Of a stretch of DNA of 64,000 nucleotides, positions 1 to 8,901 are shown piece after piece. Within the stretch, counting starts at the first letter, position 1. Each line of letters opens with the position of its first letter. Below the pieces are notes generated by a model. That model searched no databases. It was not told where the DNA came from and worked only from the letters and a program-made list of their open reading frames with translations. The translations under genes were made by a program, and so were the position numbers. Source of the stretch: CBDBEU01 sp965204565 (GTDB taxonomy: Bacteria; Pseudomonadota; Alphaproteobacteria; Rhizobiales; TMED25); assembly GCA_965204565.1 (NCBI GenBank), contig CBDBEU010000003.1, forward strand, positions 248,001 through 312,000, written 5' to 3'.

Positions 1-175
1 ACGAGTCATTACCCTATTCACCATAATTAAATGTTTGCTGTAATGACATAAATACATACATAGTAGTTTTATTAATGATATTATTAATATAAATATACAG
101 CCTCTTCATCATGATTTTTGATATTTTGCAAGGTATATTTCAGTTATCATGTAAAAAGTAAGCTCTTTTACAGAT
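1..175. other. AT-rich leader with no gene recognised
   Basis: Very AT-rich stretch with runs of TTAATAT-like sequence, in sharp contrast with the GC-rich sequence from about position 300 onward. No convincing reading frame, RNA gene or insertion-sequence end is visible. Together with the collagen-like fragment that follows it looks like the end of a foreign low-GC insert that begins outside the window. Confidence 0.5.
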
Positions 176-313
176 TTATCCCCACGTCAACGTCGCACCA
201 TCTGTATATTCTCCTGATTGTCCGGGAAGACCCATCGGCCCTACCGGTCCCATCAACCCCGTTGATCCTGTTGCCCCCATTGACCCTACAGATAAGTCCG
301 GCACCAAATCCTG
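176..313 (-). pseudogene. C-terminal fragment of a collagen-like (Gly-X-Y) protein
   Basis: On the minus strand an open frame runs from just after a TGA (314-316) to a TAA at 176-178. From about position 286 down to 206 it encodes nine consecutive Gly-X-Y triplets (GSM GAT GST GLM GPV GPM GLP GQS GEY), followed by a short tail ending LTWG. This is the pattern of bacterial or phage collagen-like stalk proteins. There is no start codon in this frame and the upstream frame is closed, so this is only the end of a former gene. The AT-rich sequence beside it suggests transfer from a low-GC source. Function of the intact protein is unknown; phage tail fibres and surface stalks are the usual settings. 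Confidence 0.5.
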
Positions 314-417
314 TCAACGCACCTGCGCTGCATGGAATTGAGGTCCGATGCTTCACCTTTGCGTTTTATAGCGCGAACGCATAGCTTTGGCGCGTTCTGA
401 ACCAAAGGGAGTTCCCG

Positions 418-1247
418 ATGTCGATAAGAGCAGGCGGCACGCTTGCCGCCATGGCTGTCTGGTTGCTGGCAGGCAATCCACTGGCGCTTGCCCAAGAGCC
501 GCCGCAATCCAACGTTTTTGCCACCGTCAACGGCACCGAAATCACCGCGCGCGACGTCGGCGTAGCCATCGAAACGCTGGGTTCCAAGCTTGAACAGGTT
601 CCCGAGCAGGTCCGCCTGTCGGTGCTGGTCGATATCATCGTCAATCAGCATCTGTTCGCCGTGGTGGCGCGTGATGCCGGCGTTGAGGACAATGAGAATT
701 ACAAGCGCCGTGTCGAATATGCGTCCGGCAAGGCATTGCGTGACACCTATGTCGAAGCGGTGCTAGCCGACAACATCACCGAGGATGATATTTCCGCGCG
801 CTATGAGGTCGAAATCAAGGAATTGCCCAAGCAGGAAGAAATGCGTGCCCGTCATATTCTGGTGGCCAGCCAAGCAGAGGCCAATGTGCTGGTAAAGTTG
901 CTGAGCGATGGCGCTGACTTCGCCGAGCTTGCCTCTACCCATTCCACCGGCCCGTCCGCAGCCAATGGCGGCGATCTCGACTATTTCACCGCCGAGCGTA
1001 TGGTGCCGGAGTTCTCCAAAACCGCCAGCGCACTTGGGGTGGGCGCGGTGTCCGAGCCAATGAAGACCGAATTCGGCTGGCATCTGATCAAGCTTGAGGA
1101 CCGCCGCCAGCGCTCGACGATGTGCGCGATCACATGAAGGCGCTGGTACTGCGCGACATGATCAAGGCGAAGACCAAAGAACTTCGGGAAAATGCCGACA
1201 TCACCTATGCCGGCCAGCCTCCCTCCGGAGAGGCGGGTTCACAGTAA
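418..1247 (+). pseudogene. Periplasmic PpiC-type peptidyl-prolyl isomerase (parvulin), frameshifted near its end
   Basis: SurA/PrsA-like parvulin that would assist folding of exported proteins. An N-terminal signal peptide (about residues 1-25, ending ALAQ) is followed by a SurA-N-like helical region and a parvulin domain from about residue 143, with the RARHILV start and a conserved GGDLDYF/EFGWHLIK pattern. The start at 418 has a good AGGGAG site. The frame ends early at 1137, but the next frame continues with a natural C-terminal helix and a stop at 1245-1247. A frameshift of -1 or +2 therefore lies around 1108-1116. Either the last 45 residues are lost in the cell or the sequence has an error here. 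The catalytic domain is intact. Its neighbour argJ follows after an 80-base gap. Confidence 0.8.
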
Positions 1248-1327
1248 TGGGACCATGGCCTGAATGACGCCCCGGCGGCGCGGCTGCCGTTCTGCCGGGC
1301 GAGGGCTCATGATTTTGCGAGACTGAG

Positions 1328-2557
1328 ATGCCTGAAATTTCGCCACTGGCGCCCTCATCAATGCCCGGCATGCCCGATATTGCCGGCGTGCGCCTCGCCG
1401 CCACCGCCGCCGGCCTCAAATACCAGGGGCGTACCGACCTGATGCTGGCGATCTGCGAACCCGGCACCTCGGTTGCCGGCACGCTGACGCGCTCGGCCTG
1501 CGCCTCCGCGCCGGTCGAGTGGTGCCGCGACCGGCTGGGGGGCGGCACGGCGCGCGCGCTTTTGGTCAATTCCGGCAACGCCAATGCCTTTACCGGCCGT
1601 GCCGGTGAGCTCAGTTGTGCCACCATGGCCGCCGCCGTGGCCGAGCATGTCGGCTGCAGCATTGACGGCGTCATGCTGGCCTCGACCGGCGTCATCGGCG
1701 AGGCGCTCGATCCCACGCCGGTGCTGACAAATATCGCCAGTCTTGCCCAAACCGCCGGGCCTGGCGGCTGGCAAGACACCGCCAGCGCCATCATGACCAC
1801 CGACACATTTGCCAAATATGCCACCAGAACCGCCCGCATTGATGATGTCGATGTGCACATCAACGCCATTGCCAAGGGCTCTGGCATGATCGCGCCCGAC
1901 ATGGCCACCATGCTGGGCTTTGTCTTTACCGACGCGCATCTCTCGCCTCAGGCCTTGCAGCGTTGCCTGTCGCGCGCCGTCGATCAGAGCTTCAATGCGG
2001 TCACCGTCGATGGCGACACCTCGACCAGCGATACGGTACTCGCCTTTGCCACCGGCAGGGCCGGCCATGCGCAGGTGCATGAACCATCCGACAAGCGCCT
2101 GCGCAACTTTCAGCGCGCTCTTTCGGAATTGCTCACCGAACTTGCCCATCTGATTGTGCGTGACGGCGAGGGAGCGGCCAAATTCGTTACCGTGCGCGTT
2201 GAAGGTGCCCGCTCGAAGCGTTCAGCACGCAAGATCGGCCTGTCGATCGCCAATTCGCCGCTGGTCAAGACCGCAATCGCCGGGGAGGATGCCAATTGGG
2301 GACGGGTGGTGATGGCGGTCGGCAAGGCCGGCGAACCGGCATCGCGCGACCGTCTGGCGATCTGGTTCGGACCCACAAGGGTTGCCTTCAAGGGTGAGAT
2401 CGATCCCGACTACCGCGAGCCTGAGGTTGCCGCCTATATGAAGGGTCAGGAGATCGAAATCAGGATCGATGTTGGCATCGGCCGGGGCCGCGACACGGTT
2501 TGGACCTGCGATCTGACCGAGCGCTACATCGCCATCAATGCCGATTATCGAACCTGA
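1328..2557 (+). CDS. argJ: Bifunctional glutamate N-acetyltransferase / amino-acid acetyltransferase ArgJ
   Basis: Enzyme of arginine biosynthesis that transfers the acetyl group from N-acetylornithine to glutamate and, in bifunctional forms, can also acetylate glutamate from acetyl-CoA. The 409 residues match the family length. The oxyanion-hole motif TGVIG and the self-cleavage motif KGSGMIAPDMATML are present; the nucleophilic threonine that becomes the N terminus of the beta chain is Thr194. The C-terminal half carries the conserved NSPLVKTA and EDANWGR motifs. The end overlaps the start of the Nudix gene by 20 bases, suggesting coupled translation. An argE-type deacetylase lies 2 kb away on the other strand. 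Confidence 0.96.
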   Translation: MPEISPLAPSSMPGMPDIAGVRLAATAAGLKYQGRTDLMLAICEPGTSVAGTLTRSACASAPVEWCRDRLGGGTARALLVNSGNANAFTGRAGELSCATMAAAVAEHVGCSIDGVMLASTGVIGEALDPTPVLTNIASLAQTAGPGGWQDTASAIMTTDTFAKYATRTARIDDVDVHINAIAKGSGMIAPDMATMLGFVFTDAHLSPQALQRCLSRAVDQSFNAVTVDGDTSTSDTVLAFATGRAGHAQVHEPSDKRLRNFQRALSELLTELAHLIVRDGEGAAKFVTVRVEGARSKRSARKIGLSIANSPLVKTAIAGEDANWGRVVMAVGKAGEPASRDRLAIWFGPTRVAFKGEIDPDYREPEVAAYMKGQEIEIRIDVGIGRGRDTVWTCDLTERYIAINADYRT

Positions 2558-2963
2558 ACCGGACCTGCCGCTGGTTCTGGTCGTCGCCTGCGCTCTGATC
2601 GACGCCGATGGCAGGGTTTTGCTGGCGCAACGCCCGCCACGCAAATCAATGGCCGGTTTGTGGGAGTTTCCCGGCGGCAAGGTCGAGCCCGGCGAGATGC
2701 CCGAGCGCGCGCTGATACGTGAATTGGCCGAGGAACTAAATATTGACGTTACCGAATCGTGCCTTGCGCCGTTTACTTTTGCCAGTCACGCTTACCAGGA
2801 CTTTCATCTTTTGATGGCTCTTTATGTGTGCCGGAAATGGTCGGGCCATGTCCGTCCGCTTGAAGGCCAGGAGATCAATTGGGTGCGTCCGGTCCGCCTT
2901 GCCGACTATGACATGCCGCCCGCCGACAAACCGCTCGTGGCGATGCTGCACGATCTTCTCTAG
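2538..2963 (+). CDS. mutT: Nudix hydrolase, MutT-type 8-oxo-dGTP diphosphatase
   Basis: Removes oxidised nucleotides such as 8-oxo-dGTP from the precursor pool, preventing A:T to C:G transversions. The 141-residue protein has a complete Nudix box, GX5EX7REUXEE, beginning at FPGGKVEPGE and ending RELAEEL, and the LWEFPGGK lead-in typical of MutT. It starts inside the argJ coding end, an arrangement common in Hyphomicrobiales. An IS5-like element begins only about 20 bases past its stop codon. Confidence 0.92.
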   Translation: MPIIEPEPDLPLVLVVACALIDADGRVLLAQRPPRKSMAGLWEFPGGKVEPGEMPERALIRELAEELNIDVTESCLAPFTFASHAYQDFHLLMALYVCRKWSGHVRPLEGQEINWVRPVRLADYDMPPADKPLVAMLHDLL

Positions 2964-2983
2964 CGCGCTCGCCATGCAATTGG

Positions 2984-4263
2984 ACGCCCTGAACCCCCTG
3001 GCTTTGAGCGTGTTGGCGTGATCCCGGGGATATCGGCGACGGAGGGTACGATGGCTGCACAGCGCGGGTTGTTCGATCCGGATGAGCGATACGCGGCGTT
3101 ATCGAAGGCGGGAGATCCGCTGGAGCGGCTTGCAGGGGGTATCGACTTCGAGCTCTTCCGGCCGGAGTTGGATGCGACGCTCGATCGTTCCGATGGCAGG
3201 CAGGGCGGGCGCCCGCCGATGGACCCGGTCCTCATGTTCAAGGTGCCGGTGATCCAGGCGCTCTACGGTCTGTCGGATGCGCAGGCGGCGTTCCAAATCA
3301 TGGACCGGCGCAGCTTTGGCTGTTTCCTCGGCCTCGATGACGGCGCGCGGGCGCCGGACGAGACGACCATCCGGCGGTTCCGGGAAGCCCTGGTGCGGAC
3401 CGGCGCGGTGGAGAAACTCTTCGCCCGGTTCGACGCGCATCTTAAGGACGCCGGATATCTCGCCCGGATATCTCGCCATGGGCGGGCAGATCGTCGATGC
3501 CGCCATCGTGGCGGCGCATGACCGATGCCTAGAAGGAGATCGTCAAGGGCATAGAGGTATGGAAACGGGGGGCATCCCGCCTGATTGGCAGGCCAATCCC
3601 CGGAAACCGGCGCAAAAGGATCGCGACGCGCGTTGGACGCTCAAGCGAGGGCGCAGGAAGACGCGCCCGGACGGCACGGCGATGGGCGCAATCGCCACGC
3701 CGGTGTTCGGCTACAAATCCCATATCAATGCCGACCGGCGCCACGGCTTCGTCCGGACATGGATCGTCACCGACGCCGCCCGTCATGACGGACGCGTACC
3801 GGGCGGGCTTCCGGATCAGGCGAACACCGGCTCGACTGTCCGGGCGGACACGGCGTATCGGTCTCAGAAGAACGAGAAGAAAATCGCCCGGGCCGGGCTG
3901 ACCTCGAAGGTCCATTTCCGCCGCCCGCCCGGCAAGCCGATGCCTGTGCATCACGAGAGGGCCAATGCCGCACGGTCGAAGGTCCGATCCGCGATCAAAC
4001 ATCCCTTCGCCGGGATGAAGGCACGAACGGGGCTCTTCGTCCGCACCATCGGCATCGACCGGGCGAGGGCCAGGGTCGGCATGGCCAACATCGCATTCAA
4101 CATGAAACGGCTCCTGTTCCGGGAGCGCAAAGGCGCCGTGGCATAACCCGGCCCCGGCGAAACCAGATCCCGAACCACAACCCAGGCAAAGGGCCGACAC
4201 GCATCGCGGCCGTTAAAGGCGCTCTCGTCACCCGATTCTAGGCAGAAGGGGGCTGCAGGGTGT
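2984..4263 (+). mobile_element. IS5-family-like insertion sequence, copy 1
   Basis: The ends were set by comparison with a second copy at 52263-53296. The left end reads ACGCCCTGAACCCCC; the right end, read in reverse complement, is ACACCCTGCAGCCCC, giving imperfect inverted repeats of about 15 bases. Length is about 1.28 kb. It contains one frameshifted transposase gene. It sits between mutT and the 3' remnant of hslO, so the insertion or a later deletion removed the rest of hslO. No clear target duplication could be identified. Confidence 0.75.
3051..4146 (+). pseudogene. IS5-family transposase, inactivated by a 13-base duplication
   Basis: DDE transposase starting at ATG 3051 behind a GGAGGG site. 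The N-terminal DUF772-type region (GRPPMDPVLMFKVPVIQALYG) and the C-terminal DDE part (VFGYKSHINADR ... KHPFAGMK) are recognisable, but in two frames. Around 3452-3477 the unit CCGGATATCTCGC occurs twice in tandem where copy 2 has it once; this 13-base duplication shifts the frame. A further small rearrangement near 3520-3570 also differs from copy 2. The element is probably immobile unless helped in trans. Confidence 0.85.
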
Positions 4264-4485
4264 TCGGCTGTTTCACGAAGATGGCGTGCGCACCTCACCG
4301 GCAAAACCGCTGACCGACCGCTGCCATTGCGCGCGCGGGTGGAGATACTGCTTCACAGCTTCGAGGCGGACGATATTGCCAGCATGATCAAGGATGGACG
4401 CATCAAGATCACCTGCGAATTCTACAGCGCCACCTATGAATTCGAACCGGGCCCGTTTGCCGGCGGCAAATCAGACCCCGGCTGA
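4264..4485 (+). pseudogene. hslO: 3' remnant of hslO (redox chaperone Hsp33)
   Basis: Directly after the IS right end the sequence encodes the zinc-binding C terminus of Hsp33: RLFHEDGV, then a CHC pair, then after a frame change VEILLHSF and the end motif TCEFYSATYEF. A GC run at about 4325-4338 appears to have lost two bases, breaking the frame. The last zinc cysteine of the usual CEFC motif is tyrosine here (CEFY). The 5' three quarters of the gene are absent, and the sequence upstream of the IS is mutT. Hsp33, an oxidation-activated holdase, is therefore not made from this locus. Stop is TGA 4483-4485. Confidence 0.75.
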
Positions 4486-4499
4486 GCACGCGGCAAGTG

Positions 4500-5663
4500 T
4501 CATGCGCTCAAATGCGCACCGAGCCGGCCCAGCATCGCCGTGCACCCAGCCAGCGCATCCTCGGCGATGAACTCGTCGGGCTTGTGCGCCTGGGCAATGT
4601 CGCCCGGCCCGCACACCACGCTTGGCCAGCCAATGTCATCGAAGAACCCGGCATCGGTGCCGTAGGATACAGCTCCCATTTCGCTAATCCCGGTAAGTGT
4701 GCTGATCAGCGCCTCGGCGCTTGAGCCCCGTCTTGGCTTGAGCGGCAGGATCGAGGCCGCAATCTCGATGCTGATCGCGCAAGCCGCATCCACCGCGCGC
4801 ATTTTTGTCAGAAGTTGGGTGTCGCAAAAGGTCATGGCCTCTTCGACCAGTGCCGGCACGTCGGTATCGGGCATGCCGCGCATGCCCCACACCACGCGGC
4901 AATGGTCAGGCACGATATTATGCGCCGTACCGCCTGAAATCTCGCCGACGCTGACCGTCGAATAGGGCGGCTCGAACCGCGGATCGCTGACCTTCATTGC
5001 TGCCAGGCGCTCGCCCAGGCGCTCGATTTCAAAGACCAGGCGCGCGGCATAAAACACCGCATTCACCCCCCAGGACGGCACGCTTGAATGGGCGCTGCGG
5101 CCGTAAATTTCGGTTTCCAGCCGATAGGCGCTTTTATGCGCATTGACCGGCGCAAGGCCTGTCGGCTCGCCGACAATCACTGCTTCAGGCATTGCCACGT
5201 GGGTCTTCATGTGCTGGCTGAGCGGGCGCACGCCAAGGCAGCCGACCTCTTCGTCATAGGAAAGCGCAATATGAACCGGGCGCTTGAGCCCGGCGGCAAC
5301 GAATGTCGGGACTTCCGCCAGAACCGTAGCGAGAAATCCCTTCATGTCGGTGCTGCCGCGGCCATAAAGCCGCCCGCCATCCGATCGCATTTGATAGGGA
5401 TTGCTCGACCAGGACTGGCCTTCGGTGGGCACCACATCGCTATGGGCCGACAGCACAACACCGCCTTCCTGATTGGGCCCGATGGTGGCATAGAGCGCTG
5501 CCTTCTCGCCTGTCCCATCGGCCAGCACGGTGCACTCCACGCCAAGCTCGCTTAAATGGGATCGGACAAAATCGACCAGCGCCAGATTGGATTTGTGGCT
5601 TGTCGTGTCAAAACCAATAAGGCGTTCAAGCAGCTCCTTGGCGGATTTTTGTGTCGCGGACAT
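4500..5663 (-). CDS. argE: Acetylornithine deacetylase, M20 family
   Basis: Zinc-dependent amidohydrolase that removes the acetyl group from N-acetylornithine in arginine biosynthesis. M20 motifs are clear: metal-binding HSDVVPTEGQSW and GRGSTDMKGF in the first third, catalytic DEEVGCLGV, and EPTGL. The dimerisation lobe holds VSVGEISGGTAHNIVPD. I chose the ATG at 5663 (protein MSATQKSAKELL) rather than the longer frame to 5702, because this matches family N termini and clears the upstream trkH stop. With argJ in the genome the linear ArgE route is redundant, so a related acyl-amino-acid substrate is possible. Confidence 0.88.
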   Translation of the reverse strand: MSATQKSAKELLERLIGFDTTSHKSNLALVDFVRSHLSELGVECTVLADGTGEKAALYATIGPNQEGGVVLSAHSDVVPTEGQSWSSNPYQMRSDGGRLYGRGSTDMKGFLATVLAEVPTFVAAGLKRPVHIALSYDEEVGCLGVRPLSQHMKTHVAMPEAVIVGEPTGLAPVNAHKSAYRLETEIYGRSAHSSVPSWGVNAVFYAARLVFEIERLGERLAAMKVSDPRFEPPYSTVSVGEISGGTAHNIVPDHCRVVWGMRGMPDTDVPALVEEAMTFCDTQLLTKMRAVDAACAISIEIAASILPLKPRRGSSAEALISTLTGISEMGAVSYGTDAGFFDDIGWPSVVCGPGDIAQAHKPDEFIAEDALAGCTAMLGRLGAHLSA

Positions 5664-5711
5664 GGGATTGTCATACCAATCGCTGCACCGCGCCACCAGC
5701 ACGCGAAGCCA

Positions 5712-7160
5712 TCAATTTCGCCAGAAGGCGGGCGTGAACAGCACCAGCACGGTGAAAAGTTCCAGCCGCCCGAGCAGCATGCCAAGGCACAACAGCCACT
5801 TTGCCAATTCTGGCAGCGAGGCGTAGTTGCCCGCCGGGCCGACGATTTCGCCAAGCCCCGGCCCGACATTGGCAATGGCGCTGGCTGCCGCCGACAGCGC
5901 CGTGGTGCCGTCAAGTCCAAGCATGCCGAGCGCCACCGCAAGCAGCGCGAAGCAGACGAAAAACAGAAGGAAGAACACCATCACCGAGCGCGATGCCTGA
6001 TCGGGAATCGGCCGGCCATTGTAATGCGGCGTGAACACTCCATGCGGGTAGCTGACGCGGGCCAGCTGCACCCGCATATGCTGAAACAGCACCTGAAAGC
6101 GGAAGATCTTGATGCCGCACGAGGTCGAACCGGCGCAGCCGCCAATGAACATGATAAAAAAGAAGAACCCGACGGCAAACGGGCCCCATTGACCATAATC
6201 GACGATCGCATAGCCGGTGCCGGTCATGATTGACACCACATTGAAAGCGGCGTGACGCATTGCCGTCAGCGGCGCCGAGATGTCTGCCGAAATCTGATAG
6301 ATCAGCGCCACGATCACCAAAGCGACCGCCGAGCCCACAAACCACTGCACTTGTGTGTCACGCACAAGCAGGCCGGGCTTTCCCGACATCGCCTGCAGAT
6401 AGAGGATGAACGGCAGGCTGCCGGCGATCATGAACACCACCGCCACCATCTCGATCGCCGGATTTGCGAAAAACGCGAATGACGCGTCATGGCTTGAATA
6501 ACCGCCGGTGGCGATGGTTGTCATGGCATGGACAACCGCATCGAACGTATCCATGCCGAAGATGCGATAGGCGGCAGCGCAGATCAGCGTCACCAAAACA
6601 TAAAAGCCGGTGATCGAACTTGCGATCTGGGTGGCGCGCGGCAGAATCTTCTCGGACGTATCGGACGATTCAATCCGGAAAAGCTGCATGCCGCCAACCT
6701 GCAGCATCGGCAACACGGCAACCGCCATAACGATGATGCCGATACCGCCCAGCCACTGCAAAAGCGCCCGCCACAGCAAGAAGCCCCTCGACATCGAATC
6801 AAGCCCGGTCACCACCGTCGCGCCAGTGGTGGTAATTCCCGACATCGACTCGAAAACCGCATCGGTGAAACTCAGCCCCGCCTCACCCAGCCACAGCGGC
6901 AGTGCGGCAAATAGCGCCAGCGCCACCCAGGCGGCGGTGGTCAGCACGAATGCCTGGCGGATCGACAGATTGCCGGCCCTGCCCCAGTTTGCCAGCGTCA
7001 TTGCACCGCCAATGAACAATATGATCAGCGAGGAGACCGCGAACACCGTCCAGCCGGGCGCGCCATAGGCCAGATCGACCAGTGCCGGAATCAGCATCAC
7101 CGCGCCCAGAGTGGTCGACAAAACGCCGACAACAAGTGTGATGGGGCGCGGGTCAATCAC
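5712..7160 (-). CDS. trkH: TrkH-family potassium uptake channel subunit
   Basis: Membrane subunit of a Trk/Ktr potassium uptake system. The 482 residues form about ten hydrophobic segments. The four selectivity-filter loops can be seen: SMSGITTTGA, TTIATGGYSS, SIMTGTGYA and IGGCAGSTSCG. A regulatory TrkA partner is not in this window. The gene is followed on the same strand by argE after 48 bases and is preceded by apaG. Confidence 0.93.
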   Translation of the reverse strand: MIDPRPITLVVGVLSTTLGAVMLIPALVDLAYGAPGWTVFAVSSLIILFIGGAMTLANWGRAGNLSIRQAFVLTTAAWVALALFAALPLWLGEAGLSFTDAVFESMSGITTTGATVVTGLDSMSRGFLLWRALLQWLGGIGIIVMAVAVLPMLQVGGMQLFRIESSDTSEKILPRATQIASSITGFYVLVTLICAAAYRIFGMDTFDAVVHAMTTIATGGYSSHDASFAFFANPAIEMVAVVFMIAGSLPFILYLQAMSGKPGLLVRDTQVQWFVGSAVALVIVALIYQISADISAPLTAMRHAAFNVVSIMTGTGYAIVDYGQWGPFAVGFFFFIMFIGGCAGSTSCGIKIFRFQVLFQHMRVQLARVSYPHGVFTPHYNGRPIPDQASRSVMVFFLLFFVCFALLAVALGMLGLDGTTALSAAASAIANVGPGLGEIVGPAGNYASLPELAKWLLCLGMLLGRLELFTVLVLFTPAFWRN

Positions 7161-7181
7161 GGCTGCAACCGCCCCGGCGAC

Positions 7182-7574
7182 TCAATGAACGCGGTGGTAG
7201 TCGAACGGACTATCCAGCGAAAAGGCGGGGATACCGACCGTGAAGCTCTCGCCCCCTTCCGTCTCCATCACATAGGCGCCAACCATAATGCCGGACGGCG
7301 TGGAGAGCGGAACGCCGCTGGTATACTCAAACGACTCGCCCGGATTGAGCACCGGCTGCTCACCGACAACGCCCTCGCCGCGCACCTCCTGCACCTGTCC
7401 GTTGCGGTCGGTGATGCGCCAATGACGCGAGCGCAGGCGGATCACATCCGAGCCCTGATTTTCGATACTGATGGTGTAGGCCCACAGGAAATAGTCCCGG
7501 TCCGGCTCGGACTCGTCCTCCAGATAAACCGGCTCAACATTGACCGTGATCGATTTGGTGATGTTTTGGTACAT
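7182..7574 (-). CDS. apaG: ApaG-family protein
   Basis: Small single-domain beta-sandwich protein, historically linked to cobalt/magnesium tolerance; biochemical role unsettled. The ATG at 7574 gives MYQNITKSITVNVEP, the usual ApaG start, and a 130-residue product of family length; the longer frame adds a non-conserved leader. Typical motifs are YFLWAYTISIENQG, GEGVVGEQPVLNPGESFEYTSG and a hydrophobic C-terminal strand. The start lies just downstream of the metZ stop (7615), a neighbourhood widespread in Hyphomicrobiales. Confidence 0.92.
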   Translation of the reverse strand: MYQNITKSITVNVEPVYLEDESEPDRDYFLWAYTISIENQGSDVIRLRSRHWRITDRNGQVQEVRGEGVVGEQPVLNPGESFEYTSGVPLSTPSGIMVGAYVMETEGGESFTVGIPAFSLDSPFDYHRVH

Positions 7575-7614
7575 CCTAGGCTCCCACTGCCCAAAAGCCG
7601 AATCTCGCACCACC

Positions 7615-8853
7615 TTAGCCACCCTCCCCTGCCGCCGCCAGTGGACGCACACCAGCCTTCACAACATCAAGTGCGCGGACCAGATCATCAATCACATCGG
7701 CGGGATCTTCGAGCCCCACAGACAGCCGCACCAACCCCTCGGTAATGCCCAGCACCTGGCGCTGATCGGGCTGAACGCGCTGATGGGTGGTGGTTGCCGG
7801 ATGGGTAATCAGGCTCTTGGAATCGCCAAGATTGTTGGAGATCAGGATCAGCTCCAGCTCTTCCAAGAAGGTGAAGGCAGCGGCCTTGCCGCCGTCGATT
7901 TCAAACGCCACCAGCGGGCCGCCGCCGTCCATCTGGCGCTTGGCCACCTCATGCTGTGGATGGTCTTTGTGCCCCGGATAGAGCACCCGTGTGACCTCGG
8001 GCCGGGTTGCGAGAAACTCCGCGACCTGCGCCGCACTTTCAATGTGCTTTTCCGCCCGGATGGCAAGCGTCTCAAGACCTTTGAGCATCACCCAGGCATT
8101 GAACGGGCTGAGCGCTGGGCCGGTATGCTTGAGATAGTCGTGCAGCGGGCCTTCGACATAGTCGGCCCCGCCCACAATGGCACCGCCCAGGCACCGCCCC
8201 TGCCCGTCAATGTGCTTGGTAGCCGAATAGATCACGATAGCGGCGCCGTGCTGGAGCGGGCGCTGCTTGAGCGGTGTGGCAAACACATTGTCGACCACCA
8301 CCTTGGCGCCAATGTCGGCTGCCATCTTGCCGAGCGCATCCATGTCGACGATTTCCAGCGTCGGATTGGTCGGCGTTTCATAAAACAGCATCCTGGTCTC
8401 GGGCCGAATCGCCGCCTTCCAGGCCTCATTGTCGGTACAGCGCACCATGGTGGCGCTCATGCCAAAGCGCGGCACCAGCTCTTCCAGGATGTAGAGCGAG
8501 GAGCCGAACAGCCCGTCACCGGCAACAATGTGATCGCCGGCCTTGAGATTGGAAAAGATCGCCGCCGCCACCGCCGCCATGCCGCTCGCCGTCAATCGTG
8601 CAGCTTCCGCCCCTTCAAGCGCACACAGCCGGTCTTCCAGCATCGCCAGCGTCGGATTGGCATAGCGTGAATAGACAAAGCCGTCGGCCTCGCCCTTGAA
8701 ACGGGCCTCGGCTTCTGACGGGCCGTCATAGACAAAGCCCGACGTCAAATAGAGCGCCTCGGAAGTCTCGCCGAATTGCGACCGCCGTCCCCCTGCATGC
8801 ACCAGGCGGGTGGCGGGACGCCAATCTTCGCTGTCGCGCGGTCGTTTTGTCAT
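7615..8853 (-). CDS. metZ: O-succinylhomoserine sulfhydrylase MetZ
   Basis: PLP enzyme of methionine synthesis that makes homocysteine from O-succinylhomoserine and sulfide. It belongs to the Cys/Met metabolism fold-type I family; Lys213 in SATKHIDGQG is the Schiff-base lysine. The ATG at 8853 (MTKRPRDSEDW) is preferred over one five codons upstream because it is preceded by GGAGAG at proper distance. A SAM-II aptamer and an intrinsic terminator lie directly upstream, so expression should fall when S-adenosylmethionine is plentiful. The closest alternative reading is another Cys/Met family lyase, but the riboswitch and apaG context favour metZ. Confidence 0.94.
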   Translation of the reverse strand: MTKRPRDSEDWRPATRLVHAGGRRSQFGETSEALYLTSGFVYDGPSEAEARFKGEADGFVYSRYANPTLAMLEDRLCALEGAEAARLTASGMAAVAAAIFSNLKAGDHIVAGDGLFGSSLYILEELVPRFGMSATMVRCTDNEAWKAAIRPETRMLFYETPTNPTLEIVDMDALGKMAADIGAKVVVDNVFATPLKQRPLQHGAAIVIYSATKHIDGQGRCLGGAIVGGADYVEGPLHDYLKHTGPALSPFNAWVMLKGLETLAIRAEKHIESAAQVAEFLATRPEVTRVLYPGHKDHPQHEVAKRQMDGGGPLVAFEIDGGKAAAFTFLEELELILISNNLGDSKSLITHPATTTHQRVQPDQRQVLGITEGLVRLSVGLEDPADVIDDLVRALDVVKAGVRPLAAAGEGG

Positions 8854-8865
8854 CGAACTCTCCAA

Positions 8866-8891
8866 CAAAAAACCCAGCTTACAGCCGGGTT
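8866..8891 (-). terminator. Intrinsic terminator of the metZ leader
   Basis: On the minus strand AACCCGGCT-GTA-AGCTGGGTT forms a nine-pair stem (one G-U pair) with a three-base loop and is followed by a run of six T, then GTTGG. It lies between the SAM-II aptamer and the metZ ribosome site, so it is the likely expression platform: ligand binding favours termination, absence favours read-through. Confidence 0.8.
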
Positions 8892-8901
8892 TCGTGTTCC
8901 C

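Noticed and set aside
5556..6914. Long plus-strand frames opposite trkH
   Set aside because: They are GC-driven shadows of the minus-strand gene, rich in His/Arg/Gln without domains or ribosome sites.
7540..8670. 376-codon plus-strand frame opposite metZ
   Set aside because: Mirror of the metZ coding sequence; no domain, and the metZ motifs and riboswitch fix the true strand.
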